Assembly (NCBI GenBank): GCA_041392475.1
Contig: JAWKLZ010000003.1
Location: forward strand, 455,501 to 519,500
Direction: 5' to 3'
DNA from: Chitinophagales bacterium
Lineage (GTDB): Bacteria > Bacteroidota > Bacteroidia > Chitinophagales > UBA2359
Length of the DNA stretch: 64,000 nt
The first letter of the stretch is position 1; every line of letters begins with the position of its first letter. The translations under genes were made by a program, and so were the position numbers. Below the pieces are notes generated by a model. It ran no database searches, was not told the origin of the DNA, and worked only from the letters and a program-made list of their open reading frames with translations. Below, in pieces: positions 53,656 to 60,859 of this stretch.

Positions 53656-54153
53656 TTATATTTTTAAATATTTTTCTTTAAATTTATGGTAAAGCTTTCT
53701 AAAGTTTTCTTTTTTACCTTCATTTTCACGAAACATCTCACTACTGTAATGCTCTGTATAACACACAATTTCATTTATTAAACTTGTCTCATCAATTTTA
53801 GTTATAAGCATAGTAATATCCTCCTTTGAAGGATTAGGTAAATGCGTGACTATAGTAATATCCTTAACTATTGCTAATGTTTTTTCGTCTTTGAATATTT
53901 TTGAAAAAATATCTTCACCATTATCATTAGAGGACAAATAAATATTCTCTAATTGAGGTATTTTATAAAATTTTTTATCAACTGGTTTTATAGAGCTTCT
54001 AATAGAAAAAAGATTATATGGTGGTTGAGGAATGTAGTTATCAGACCTTAGAGATTTTTTGTGTTCCCCTTTCCAAAATTTACCAAAAGCTATTCCTAAA
54101 TCTGTATATAATATTTTTAGAATCCAATGAACCCAATCAAAGATTTCTTTATT
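53656..54153 (-). pseudogene. C-terminal 165 codons of a cassette D gene interrupted by an IS pair
   Basis: The open frame runs right up to the IS end (54153) and continues to the stop at 53656. Its residues begin NKEIFDWVHWILKILYTDLG and include GIAFGKFWKGEHKKS and ENIYLSSNDNGEDIFSKIF. The matching N-terminus lies on the other side of the IS pair at 56575-56637, and the two halves join in frame to give a 186-residue protein. An internal ATG (53937) could make a 93-residue fragment. No known family was recognised. Its position after the cargo gene suggests a modification, chaperone or immunity function. Confidence 0.7.
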
Positions 54154-55247
54154 AGACTTGCACGACTATGACAGCCAATCATTTAGTTGTTTTTAAATTT
54201 GTTACGTGCAATAAATAGATTATTTATTACAAATGAATAATTTGTTCCTTTATAAAAATAACACTAACATTAATTCTATCAGCTTGATAGTTCTAAATGA
54301 TAATTCCATAATCCTGCACATATTCCAATTATTCTATTCTTTAACTTTTCGCATTTAATGCGACATCTATTTTTCAAAATCCGAAATTTCTTCATCTTAC
54401 CTATAGCATGCTCTACAAAAATACGTTCTCTACTTACTGCCTTATTTGACTCTTTTTGTTCTGCTGTAAATTCTGGATTTGGGTTCTTTTTGCTTTTTCT
54501 TGTTTTTTCTCTCCCACCACTAATTCTTTTATTTTGTAACTTATCTATACCTATAAAACCTAAATCCACCAATACTTTGCATTTTTAAACCAACCCTTTA
54601 TGGGGAAATTCTTTTTTAGAATTCCAAAATCTACATTACGCCCAAGGATATAATTTACTTACATAATAAATTTTCGTTTTTTTATCTGACAATAATAAAC
54701 AGACATCCGTATGTGTCCCTTTTTTACCACTATACTTATCCCTCTGGTTATCATATCCTTTAGGACGCTCTGTCAATGTTTCAGTGCCATCAAAAATAAT
54801 TTCTTTTGCATCCGATACATGAAACTCAAATTCTTCTACGCTTTCAAAACTTCGCTTGGGCATGACTTTTTTTTTCCAATGTTAATTCCAATAATCTCGA
54901 AAAACGATCAAAATTATCATGTGCTGTTGAGCCTGCCATATTAAAAACACAGCCTAATGAACCCCATATTAAATCATTTTTTATTTGAAACAAAACAAAA
55001 AAAAGACTGTCGTCTAATCCTTTAAATTTTGGAGGTTCAGTAACATTTTCTTCAACATAATCTTCATATGATTGATTATACTTTGAATAAAATTCAGCTT
55101 CATAATCTGACAATAGTTGATAGAACTCTTCCTTACTTTTGCCTGTTGCATCTTTAAATTGACGTTCTGTGGTTATTTGTCGGTAATTCATCATTCCTTT
55201 TTTTTGCAATTTACATAAATTCCTATAATTTATAGTCGAACAGGTCT
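54154..55247 (-). mobile_element. IS5-family-like insertion sequence, copy 1 (defective)
   Basis: An element of 1094 bp oriented leftward. The ends are imperfect inverted repeats, AGACCTGTTCGACTATAA inside and AGACTTGCACGACTATGA outside. It is almost identical to copy 2 (55478-56574), which is placed head-to-head in the other orientation. A 3-bp target duplication is not exact at either outer side (ATT left, ACT right). Confidence 0.88.
54279..55209 (-). pseudogene. Transposase of IS copy 1 (frameshifted)
   Basis: The DDE transposase is read in three pieces. An HTH_Tnp_4-type N-terminal part (55209-54844, MNYRQITTERQFKDATGKSK) is followed by the DDE part starting MPKRSFESVEEFEFHV with the first Asp in IIFDGTETL. 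The last part holds VDLGFIGIDKL and the Glu in RERIFVEHAIGKMKK. The first break, at a run of nine A near 54868-54876, is shared with copy 2 and may be a programmed frameshift. The second, an extra T giving YPWA near 54640, is unique to this copy and disables it. Confidence 0.85.
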
Positions 55248-55477
55248 AGTAATTTAGAGAGATATTGTCCTTATATTAGTCCTTCCAAAAAAAGTAACTC
55301 TTTGTTTTTTTCTACTTATAATATTAACAATCCTTTAAATTCTTTTAGCTATACTCTTTTTATATGCCTTATTCATGTAGAGATATTTAGAAAAAAAGAT
55401 TTAATAGTATTTCAAAGAAAGAAAAAATCCTATTCTGCGAAAACATAATTTTTAAATACGAAGAAGGTGTAAATAAT
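55248..55477. other. 230-bp segment between the two IS copies
   Basis: AT-rich sequence with no open frame of note. It is bounded by the 5' ends of both IS copies. It is either cargo of a composite element or original target sequence left after inversion. Confidence 0.5.
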
Positions 55478-56574
55478 AGACCTGTTCGACTATAAATTAT
55501 AGGAATTTATGTAAATTGCAAAAAAAAGGAATGATGAATTACCGACAAATAACCACAGAACGTCAATTTAAAGATGCAACAGGCAAAAGTAAGGAAGAGT
55601 TCTATCAACTATTGTCAGATTATGAAGCTGAATTTTATTCAAAGTATAATCAATCATATGAAGATTATGTTGAAGAAAATGTTACTGAACCTCCAAAATT
55701 TAAAGGATTAGACGACAGTCTTTTTTTTGTTTTGTTTCAAATAAAAAATGATTTAATATGGGGTTCATTAGGCTGTGTTTTTAATATGGCAGGCTCAACA
55801 GCACATGATAATTTTGATCGTTTTTCGAGATTATTGGAATTAACATTGGAAAAAAAAAGTCATGCCCAAGCGAAGTTTTGAAAGCGTAGAAGAATTTGAG
55901 TTTCATGTATCGGATGCAAAAGAAATTATTTTTGATGGCACTGAAACATTGACAGAGCGTCCTAAAGGATATGATAACCAGAGGGATAAGTATAGTGGTA
56001 AAAAAGGGACACATACGGATGTCTGTTTATTATTGTCAGATAAAAAAACGAAAATTTATTATGTAAGTAAATTATATCCTGGGCGTAATGTAGATTTTGG
56101 AATTTAAAAAAGAATTTCCCCTATAAAGGGTTGGTTTAAAAAATGCAAAGTATTGGTGGATTTAGGTTTTATAGGTATAGATAAGTTGTACAAAATAAAA
56201 GAATTAGTGGTGGGAGAGAAAAAACCAAGAAAAAGCAAAAAGAACCCAAATCCAGAATTTACAGCAGAACAAAAAGAGTCAAATAAGGCAGTAAGTAGAG
56301 AACGTATTTTTGTAGAGCATGCTATAGGTAAGATGAAGAAATTTCGGATTTTGAAAAATAGATGTCGCATTAAATGCGAAAAGTTAAAGAATAGAATAAT
56401 TGGAATATGTGCAGGATTATGGAATTATCATTTAGAACTATCAAGCTGATAGAATTAATGTTAGTGTTATTTTTATAAAGGAACAAATTATTCATTTGTA
56501 ATAAATAATCTATTTATTGCACGTAACAAATTTAAAAACAACTAAATGATTGGCTGTCATAGTCGTGCAAGTCT
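55478..56574 (+). mobile_element. IS5-family-like insertion sequence, copy 2 (defective)
   Basis: An element of 1097 bp, inverted relative to copy 1 and differing from it by a few indels (net 3 bases longer). Inner end AGACCTGTTCG; outer end reads CAAGTCT at 56568-56574. Both outer ends of the pair are therefore IS 3' ends, the arrangement of a composite transposon with inverted arms. Confidence 0.88.
55516..56449 (+). pseudogene. Transposase of IS copy 2 (frameshifted and stopped)
   Basis: The N-terminal part matches copy 1 residue for residue and has the same poly-A frame break (about 55848-55858). The DDE part then reads further (YPGRNVDFGI) before a TAA at 56105-56107. The C-terminal part (LGFIGIDKLYKIKELVVGEK to the end) lies in the same frame beyond it. 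The lesions differ from those of copy 1, so the copies decayed independently and neither can make a full transposase without several recoding events. Confidence 0.85.
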
Positions 56575-56637
56575 ACTAGGATATTCAGCTATTTTTTTTT
56601 CATCATCAATATTATTTGCTCTAAATATAATATTCAT
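56575..56637 (-). pseudogene. First 21 codons of the interrupted cassette D gene
   Basis: ATG 56637 opens MNIIFRANNIDDEKKIAEYP and is cut at the outer end of IS copy 2. The 63 bases are exactly 21 codons, so removal of 54154-56574 restores one open frame with 53656-54153. Confidence 0.7.
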
Positions 56638-56792
56638 TTGCACAGTGTTAAGTTTTTATTAAAAATATCATTTCTGTTTTCATTGACTTAATTTAACCAA
56701 AATCTATTATTAAGAAAAACCATCAAACTTTGAAATATTGAAAGTCGAAAACAATCTAATTAAAATTAATGAGTATTTAATTTTTAATATAC

Positions 56793-56826
56793 AAAATACC
56801 CTACTCTTATGAAAGCAGGGTATTTT
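56793..56826 (-). terminator. Terminator/attenuator after the 137-residue gene
   Basis: A 10-bp stem (AAAATACCCT paired with AGGGTATTTT) with a 14-nt loop, 30 bases after the stop of the 137-residue gene. It has T-runs on both sides, so it can work in both directions. It occupies the same position as the hairpin after the cassette B precursor. Confidence 0.75.
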
Positions 56827-56855
56827 TTAATGGAGTTAATTTTTATTATTTTTAG

Positions 56856-57269
56856 TTACTTTGGAAAATCTGGATTATAAGGGGTGCAATCCCAAGCAGC
56901 TTCAATAATACCAGTTTTAAGATACTTTTGGTAGGTATTACTATCTAAATCACCATCACTATTTCTAAACCAAATTTCTGGCAATTGACCAAACATATCC
57001 TCATAAATTGAAGTCCAACCAATAACTCCAAAACCTTTAACTTGGTTATGAGGAAGTACTTGTCCTACCACATTGTTACAAAAGTTTTGATAACCCAACT
57101 CATCTTTTAAAATTTGATGCCATGCTTCATCCACAATACATGACATCATTCTTGCTGGTTTATTGGTTTTCTTTTGATATACTACTGCAACTTGAAAGAA
57201 TTTTTCGAGTTCTTGTGTTGCTTCCTTCATAAACATTTCTTTTTTAGAAATTACTGCTTCTAATAACAT
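56856..57269 (-). CDS. GRDP-like-domain protein in the precursor position of cassette D
   Basis: A 137-residue protein without signal peptide. The motif CIVDEAWHQILKDELGYQNF, then LPEIWF, matches the core of the glycine-rich-domain-containing-protein-like family (DEAWH, a roughly 15-residue spacer, FC). The last 20 residues (KTGIIEAAWDCTPYNPDFPK) lie beyond the usual domain. It contains no GG site. It is the first gene after the R4 promoter block and is followed by an attenuator-like hairpin, exactly where cassettes A and B have their precursors. It is therefore the candidate cargo of the cleavage-dead exporter, with the folded domain acting as a large leader and the tail as a core. Both points are inference. 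Confidence 0.7.
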   Translation of the reverse strand: MLLEAVISKKEMFMKEATQELEKFFQVAVVYQKKTNKPARMMSCIVDEAWHQILKDELGYQNFCNNVVGQVLPHNQVKGFGVIGWTSIYEDMFGQLPEIWFRNSDGDLDSNTYQKYLKTGIIEAAWDCTPYNPDFPK

Positions 57270-57347
57270 AATAATAAATTTTTTGTTAAAAAAAATAATA
57301 CAAGCCCTTCAAAAAATTTGTCGACAATCATTCTATTGAACTCGCTT

Positions 57348-57355
57348 CAAATATA
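57348..57355 (-). promoter_or_regulatory. Candidate -7 element of cassette D
   Basis: Minus strand TATATTTG, 79 bases before the 137-residue gene, in the conserved position of the promoter block. Confidence 0.5.
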
Positions 57356-57674
57356 ACAGAAATTCATCAAAAAAAAAAAACTGTGTATCAACTACTTAAA
57401 AAAACTGTGTTTTTATCAAAAAATGACAAAATCATTACAAATATACCCAAAAATCATATCAATTACATCGAAAAAACTTCAACAAACAATAAACTACAAT
57501 TGCAGTAACAACCCAAAATTCAATGCCGTAACACTAAATAGTATTGTTATTAAATTATTTGGTTTTTTGCTTAAAAAATGAATTTTAGCTAAAAGGTATG
57601 TGTTTTTTTGAGAAAAGGAAGGATTTTGTTGGGAAATGTATGGTTTAGCCTTGGGGAGAATGTATTGAAGGGCT

Positions 57675-57807
57675 TATTTGAAGGTCAATCGAAGGGCTAA
57701 GGTTTGCAGCGAATAGTGTTTGCCGTAGTATTTGGCAATCATTCGCAGGCAGGTGGGCCCGCAGTCCATTGCATCGTTTGTTTGTAGAATGGGAATTTTT
57801 GGGGTAT
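57675..57807 (-). pseudogene. Decayed 5' fragment of the C39 exporter gene (in R4)
   Basis: Alignable to the exporter start over its whole length but lacking a start codon and the deleted internal segment. Non-functional. Confidence 0.83.
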
Positions 57808-57919
57808 TTTTCAGATTGCTGTGTTCAAGCCTTACTGTTCAATTTTGATACCAAAGTTTTTGGGAGTAGGATAAAGGTAGGGAAATTTTGGGATATATTG
57901 GGGAGAGATAGAATGGAAA

Positions 57920-57950
57920 GACATCAGAAGTTTTCAAAACTTCTGATGTC
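57920..57950 (-). terminator. Terminator, perfect member of the GAAGTTTT palindrome family
   Basis: A perfect 15-bp stem with a single C at the centre (GACATCAGAAGTTTT and complement). It is downstream of the broken lipoprotein gene on the minus strand and adjoins repeat R4. Confidence 0.85.
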
Positions 57951-58083
57951 TAAATTTACTGTAGTCGAATCGAAACGCACAACCATGACATACTTGAGTG
58001 TTCTCTTTGAAGTCTGGTTTTTCGATAATCTATTGTGGAAGGCACTTTTGTATCATATAGTTTAGAAATAGGGAGTTTTTATC

Positions 58084-58517
58084 TTATATTTTTTTCAAAA
58101 CAAAACTTCCCAATATTTTTTCCTCATTCACTATTTCTTTTGGATTCATAAATTGGAAAGGTTTTTCCAGTGCATAAATATCTATTTTTATGCTATCTGA
58201 AAACATTTTATTTTGTGAAAAATGAGTTGTTCCCCGATAAGAAGGTAATATTTCTTTTTCACCAACCATCATCATCCAAGTATTTCCATAATCTTTGAAT
58301 GATTCTTCTGATATTCTGCTTCTATTTCTTCAATTGATAGTGGAGATTGAGGATTAATTCGGGATGTATTTTCCAGATTATACTTGCAAACAAAAACTTT
58401 TCGCTTTTTCGCATCTTCGATATTTTAACTGATTCCTCAGTGACCTTTTAGAGTATTGCAGTTAGTGGTAAAGAAAGAAACGATGAATAAGGGTAATAAT
58501 GGGATAAATTTTTTCAT
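58084..58517 (-). pseudogene. Broken lipoprotein gene
   Basis: Begins at ATG 58517 with a lipoprotein signal (MKKFIPLLPLFIVSFFTTNC). Two in-frame stops follow (after LKGH and after GIS), then more of the same frame (DAKKRKVFVCKYNLENTSRI; PLSIEEIEAEYQ). A frameshift near 58300 leads into SEESFKDYGNTWMMMVGEKE and the remaining 55 residues to the stop at 58084. An open part of 63 codons (58084-58275) survives. The family is not recognised; the protein would have been about 140 residues, anchored at the membrane. Confidence 0.65.
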
Positions 58518-58676
58518 TTGATTTGTTGTTTGAATGCAAATAACTTTTCACTCACCTATATTTTCTACCAAAAAACAAAGAAAAGTAACAATCAAAAACC
58601 TCATGGGGAAAATAGTTTTGTGTAGGAGTAAAACTGCAATATAAAAAAATTATTCCCAATATACAATTGTGTTTCT

Positions 58677-58790
58677 CTATCCCTTCAACAATTTCACTAC
58701 CCGTCTGTTCTCTCCAATCTGCAAGCATACACTCCCTCTGCTAAATCACAAGGCGTGAAAGTCACTTTGTAAGCACCTATTTGCCATAAC
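58677..58790 (-). pseudogene. Diverged T9SS sorting-domain 3' remnant
   Basis: Read on the minus strand it gives YKVTFTPCDLAEGVY and, one frame over, LQIGENRRVVKLLKG followed by a stop. This is the same protein end as the gene at 62223-64000, with an internal indel and many substitutions. It is an older copy of the same 3' end. Confidence 0.8.
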
Positions 58791-58810
58791 CAACTATTTG
58801 CCATAACCAA
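58777..58810. repeat. 17-bp tandem duplication
   Basis: CTATTTGCCATAACCAA occurs twice in direct succession at the junction between the diverged sorting-domain remnant and the next gene. Confidence 0.9.
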
Positions 58811-59269
58811 CTACTCCTGTACAGTTTCCAAAATTTCTTCACAAAAAAAAGTTTTTTCTTTGATTCTGTTCATCTTCATTTTTAGGTAAGTTTGCTTCCT
58901 TTCCACTTTCATTTTTGAGAACCACCTGGTTTCTTCTATTTTCAAAAAGTCAGCTTCGGTAAAATAAACCCGAATAGGCTGCTTGTTTTCAGTAAGTAGG
59001 TATTTGCAAGGTTTGTGCAGCAGATTTTTTGCTTTCAAGAAACGGTAATCTTCAAGAAATTCTTTTAACTCTTCATTTCCCTTATACTTTACTGCAAAAC
59101 TCTGTATACTGTCTTCAATCATTTGAACGATGGAGTCCTCTAATCCATAAAAACCTTCAAAGTGATGCATATTCCAATAGAGTTGGCCTTCAATAATTTC
59201 TGTTTGTTGGGCAGGGAGTGTTTGATGATTTAGGAGAAAAGTGATGATTATGAGGAATAGATATTTCAT
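58811..59269 (-). CDS. Exported protein of unknown function
   Basis: A 152-residue protein with a signal peptide (MKYLFLIIITFLLNHQTLPA). The mature part has YWNMHHFEGFYGLEDSIVQM, KPCKYLLTENKQPIRVYFTE and a Lys-rich helical end. No family recognised. Its stop codon lies directly at the end of the 17-bp duplication, so its 3' end marks the junction with the sorting-domain remnant. It sits with 59389-59805 in a 1.0-kb segment between two copies of the sorting-domain 3' end. Confidence 0.65.
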   Translation of the reverse strand: MKYLFLIIITFLLNHQTLPAQQTEIIEGQLYWNMHHFEGFYGLEDSIVQMIEDSIQSFAVKYKGNEELKEFLEDYRFLKAKNLLHKPCKYLLTENKQPIRVYFTEADFLKIEETRWFSKMKVERKQTYLKMKMNRIKEKTFFCEEILETVQE

Positions 59270-59388
59270 TTTAGACTCGTATTTGCAGGTAAGAAAAAAT
59301 TGTCAATATGGAGTTACTGGAAAATACAGACTCTATCCATCTACCAACAACAGCCTTGATGAACTAATTTCTGTAAATAGAAGAAAAA

Positions 59389-59805
59389 TTAATATTTTAC
59401 TTCACTCATTTCTCTATTTTCAAAATACTCAATCAATCTATTAGCAATAAATAACAAAGAATTGTAGCTACTCCAATTATCAATAGAGAATTGTTTGCCA
59501 TCATAGTTTTCTAAGAGAAACTTTAGAGTTAAAGGATAAACTAAACTTGACGCAGCTACATAATGCCCCCCAGCATACTGTCCTGCACCTGCTCTCAGTA
59601 GCAGACTATAAATTTCTTTTAAAGTACTTCTATTTGCACCAAATTCACTGCATACCAACTTTACATATTCATCAGATTCTCCAATATTTATTAATTCATC
59701 TAAAAAGTCATTTTTTTCATTTTTATTACGTGGTTGTGCTAGTTTTTTTGAAATATTTCTTAAACGAAAAGATTTAATTATTGATTTAATAATATTTTTA
59801 ATCAT
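59389..59805 (-). CDS. Helical protein of unknown function
   Basis: A 138-residue, probably cytosolic protein with a basic N-terminus (MIKNIIKSIIKSFRLRNISK). It has a helical core with GANRSTLKEIYSLLLRAGAG, the Gly/Ala-rich QYAGGHYVAASSLVYPLTLK, and FIANRLIEYFENREMSEVKY at the end. The last two parts look like an all-helical domain. No known family is assigned. As cargo between two sorting-domain remnants it might be an accessory (for example immunity) gene, but nothing in the sequence proves this. Confidence 0.6.
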   Translation of the reverse strand: MIKNIIKSIIKSFRLRNISKKLAQPRNKNEKNDFLDELINIGESDEYVKLVCSEFGANRSTLKEIYSLLLRAGAGQYAGGHYVAASSLVYPLTLKFLLENYDGKQFSIDNWSSYNSLLFIANRLIEYFENREMSEVKY

Positions 59806-59827
59806 TATGCATTGTATTTTGATTTGG

Positions 59828-59965
59828 AAATTACCCCTTCAATAATTTCACTACCCGTCTATCCCCTCCAACCTGCAACACACAAACATACACCCCATCC
59901 GCCAAATCACAAGGTGTAAAAGTCACCCGATACCGACCTGCTTGCTGCAATTGGTTGTTAATCAA
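59828..59965. repeat. 138-bp direct repeat, left copy (sorting-domain 3' end)
   Basis: Identical over 138 bases to 62220-62357, same orientation. It encodes, without a start, the last 44 codons and stop of the amylase-like T9SS gene (from LINNQLQQAGRYRVTFTPCD to KLLKG). It flanks the Septu-like pair on its left. Confidence 0.97.
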
Positions 59966-59986
59966 GTTGAAAATAACGAAAAAGCT

Positions 59987-60859
59987 TTACCAGTTTTGAG
60001 CTTCGGGAATTTGATTGAATAAATTACTCCATTGCACATTAACAATTCTTCCCACTGTTTTAATAGCGTACCACACAGACGGATGTTGGTGTGTAAGGAT
60101 GTCATTTTTGATATTCTGTTTTATGATTTCTTGGTTGGCAGTCAAATCCATTTTTAAATCAACAGGGTTGTCGGCAGGTGTCAGTATTTGAGTTACTTCT
60201 TGAAGAGTTGTAGCTTCCAAAACATTGGTCAATCGCTCCAAGCGGTCGTAGTAATAAATAGCAGCTTTTCTTCTTGCTTCAATTAACTTATCTCTTTCAT
60301 TGAGTTGAAGTATCTCCAACGTCTTTTCAGCTTTATTTTTGTCCTTTGTTGTAAGTCCAGGCACACATTGAAAAGTATAGGTCATCATGTTGAGAATCAG
60401 AAAATCATTGGGGTTTTCCGTTCTTGGATTGATGAAGCAATGCGTTTTGTGAATCGGTTCATTGCCTCTTTCAGTAGTGTACAATATACCACTATCATCC
60501 AAAACATGGCATTTGTCCAGTTTATAGCCAGAATTGCACTGCTTACAAGCCAAAAGATAATTATCCCATACAAATGCCCATTCAGGAAAAAAAGATTTGG
60601 GAGCAATATGCTCTATATCATTGGCTTCATTCTGTTCACAATAATTGCAGACCTCAACAGACACGCACATACTTTCCAAAACGGATTTAACATCATCAAA
60701 AGCAGCTTTCCCAGCATTAGAGCCGCTTTTGCCGCTCCAAAGACTTTTTGCTTTTTCTGCTTTTTCCGCAAAAGTAGCTTCTCTGTCTATTTGATTTTGC
60801 AGCGCACTCAACCTATCTTTGGTTGTTTGGGAGATGTCATTAGAAGCCAATTGGATCAT
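59987..60859 (-). CDS. ptuB: HNH endonuclease, Septu-like PtuB
   Basis: A 290-residue protein with a zinc-supported HNH domain: CNYC (71-74), EHIAPKSFFPE with His84, the segment FVWDNYLLACKQCNS (Cys105, Cys108), and CHVLDD. This is the layout of the PtuB/TIGR02646-type nucleases found with an AAA ATPase in Septu systems and Ec78-like retrons. The helical remainder is unassigned. It overlaps the ATPase gene by 20 bases, so they are translated together. No reverse transcriptase is nearby. The pair likely degrades phage or tRNA/DNA targets upon infection. Confidence 0.82.
   Translation of the reverse strand: MIQLASNDISQTTKDRLSALQNQIDREATFAEKAEKAKSLWSGKSGSNAGKAAFDDVKSVLESMCVSVEVCNYCEQNEANDIEHIAPKSFFPEWAFVWDNYLLACKQCNSGYKLDKCHVLDDSGILYTTERGNEPIHKTHCFINPRTENPNDFLILNMMTYTFQCVPGLTTKDKNKAEKTLEILQLNERDKLIEARRKAAIYYYDRLERLTNVLEATTLQEVTQILTPADNPVDLKMDLTANQEIIKQNIKNDILTHQHPSVWYAIKTVGRIVNVQWSNLFNQIPEAQNW

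Larger units (their letters stand above)
57299..57900. repeat. Border repeat R4
   Basis: The fourth copy, closest to R3. The exporter fragment (about 57675-57807) has the shared 100-base deletion and has also lost its start codon (ATG to ATA at 57805-57807). The palindromic terminator of the next upstream gene follows on the right. Confidence 0.9.

Noticed and set aside
39255..57900. Integron-type attC sites
   Set aside because: No integrase in the window and the borders are long homologous repeats with gene remnants, not short folded sites.
57769..58065. 98-codon open frame on the plus strand
   Set aside because: It lies on repeat R4 and the palindromic terminator, antisense to the exporter remnant; no protein-like features.
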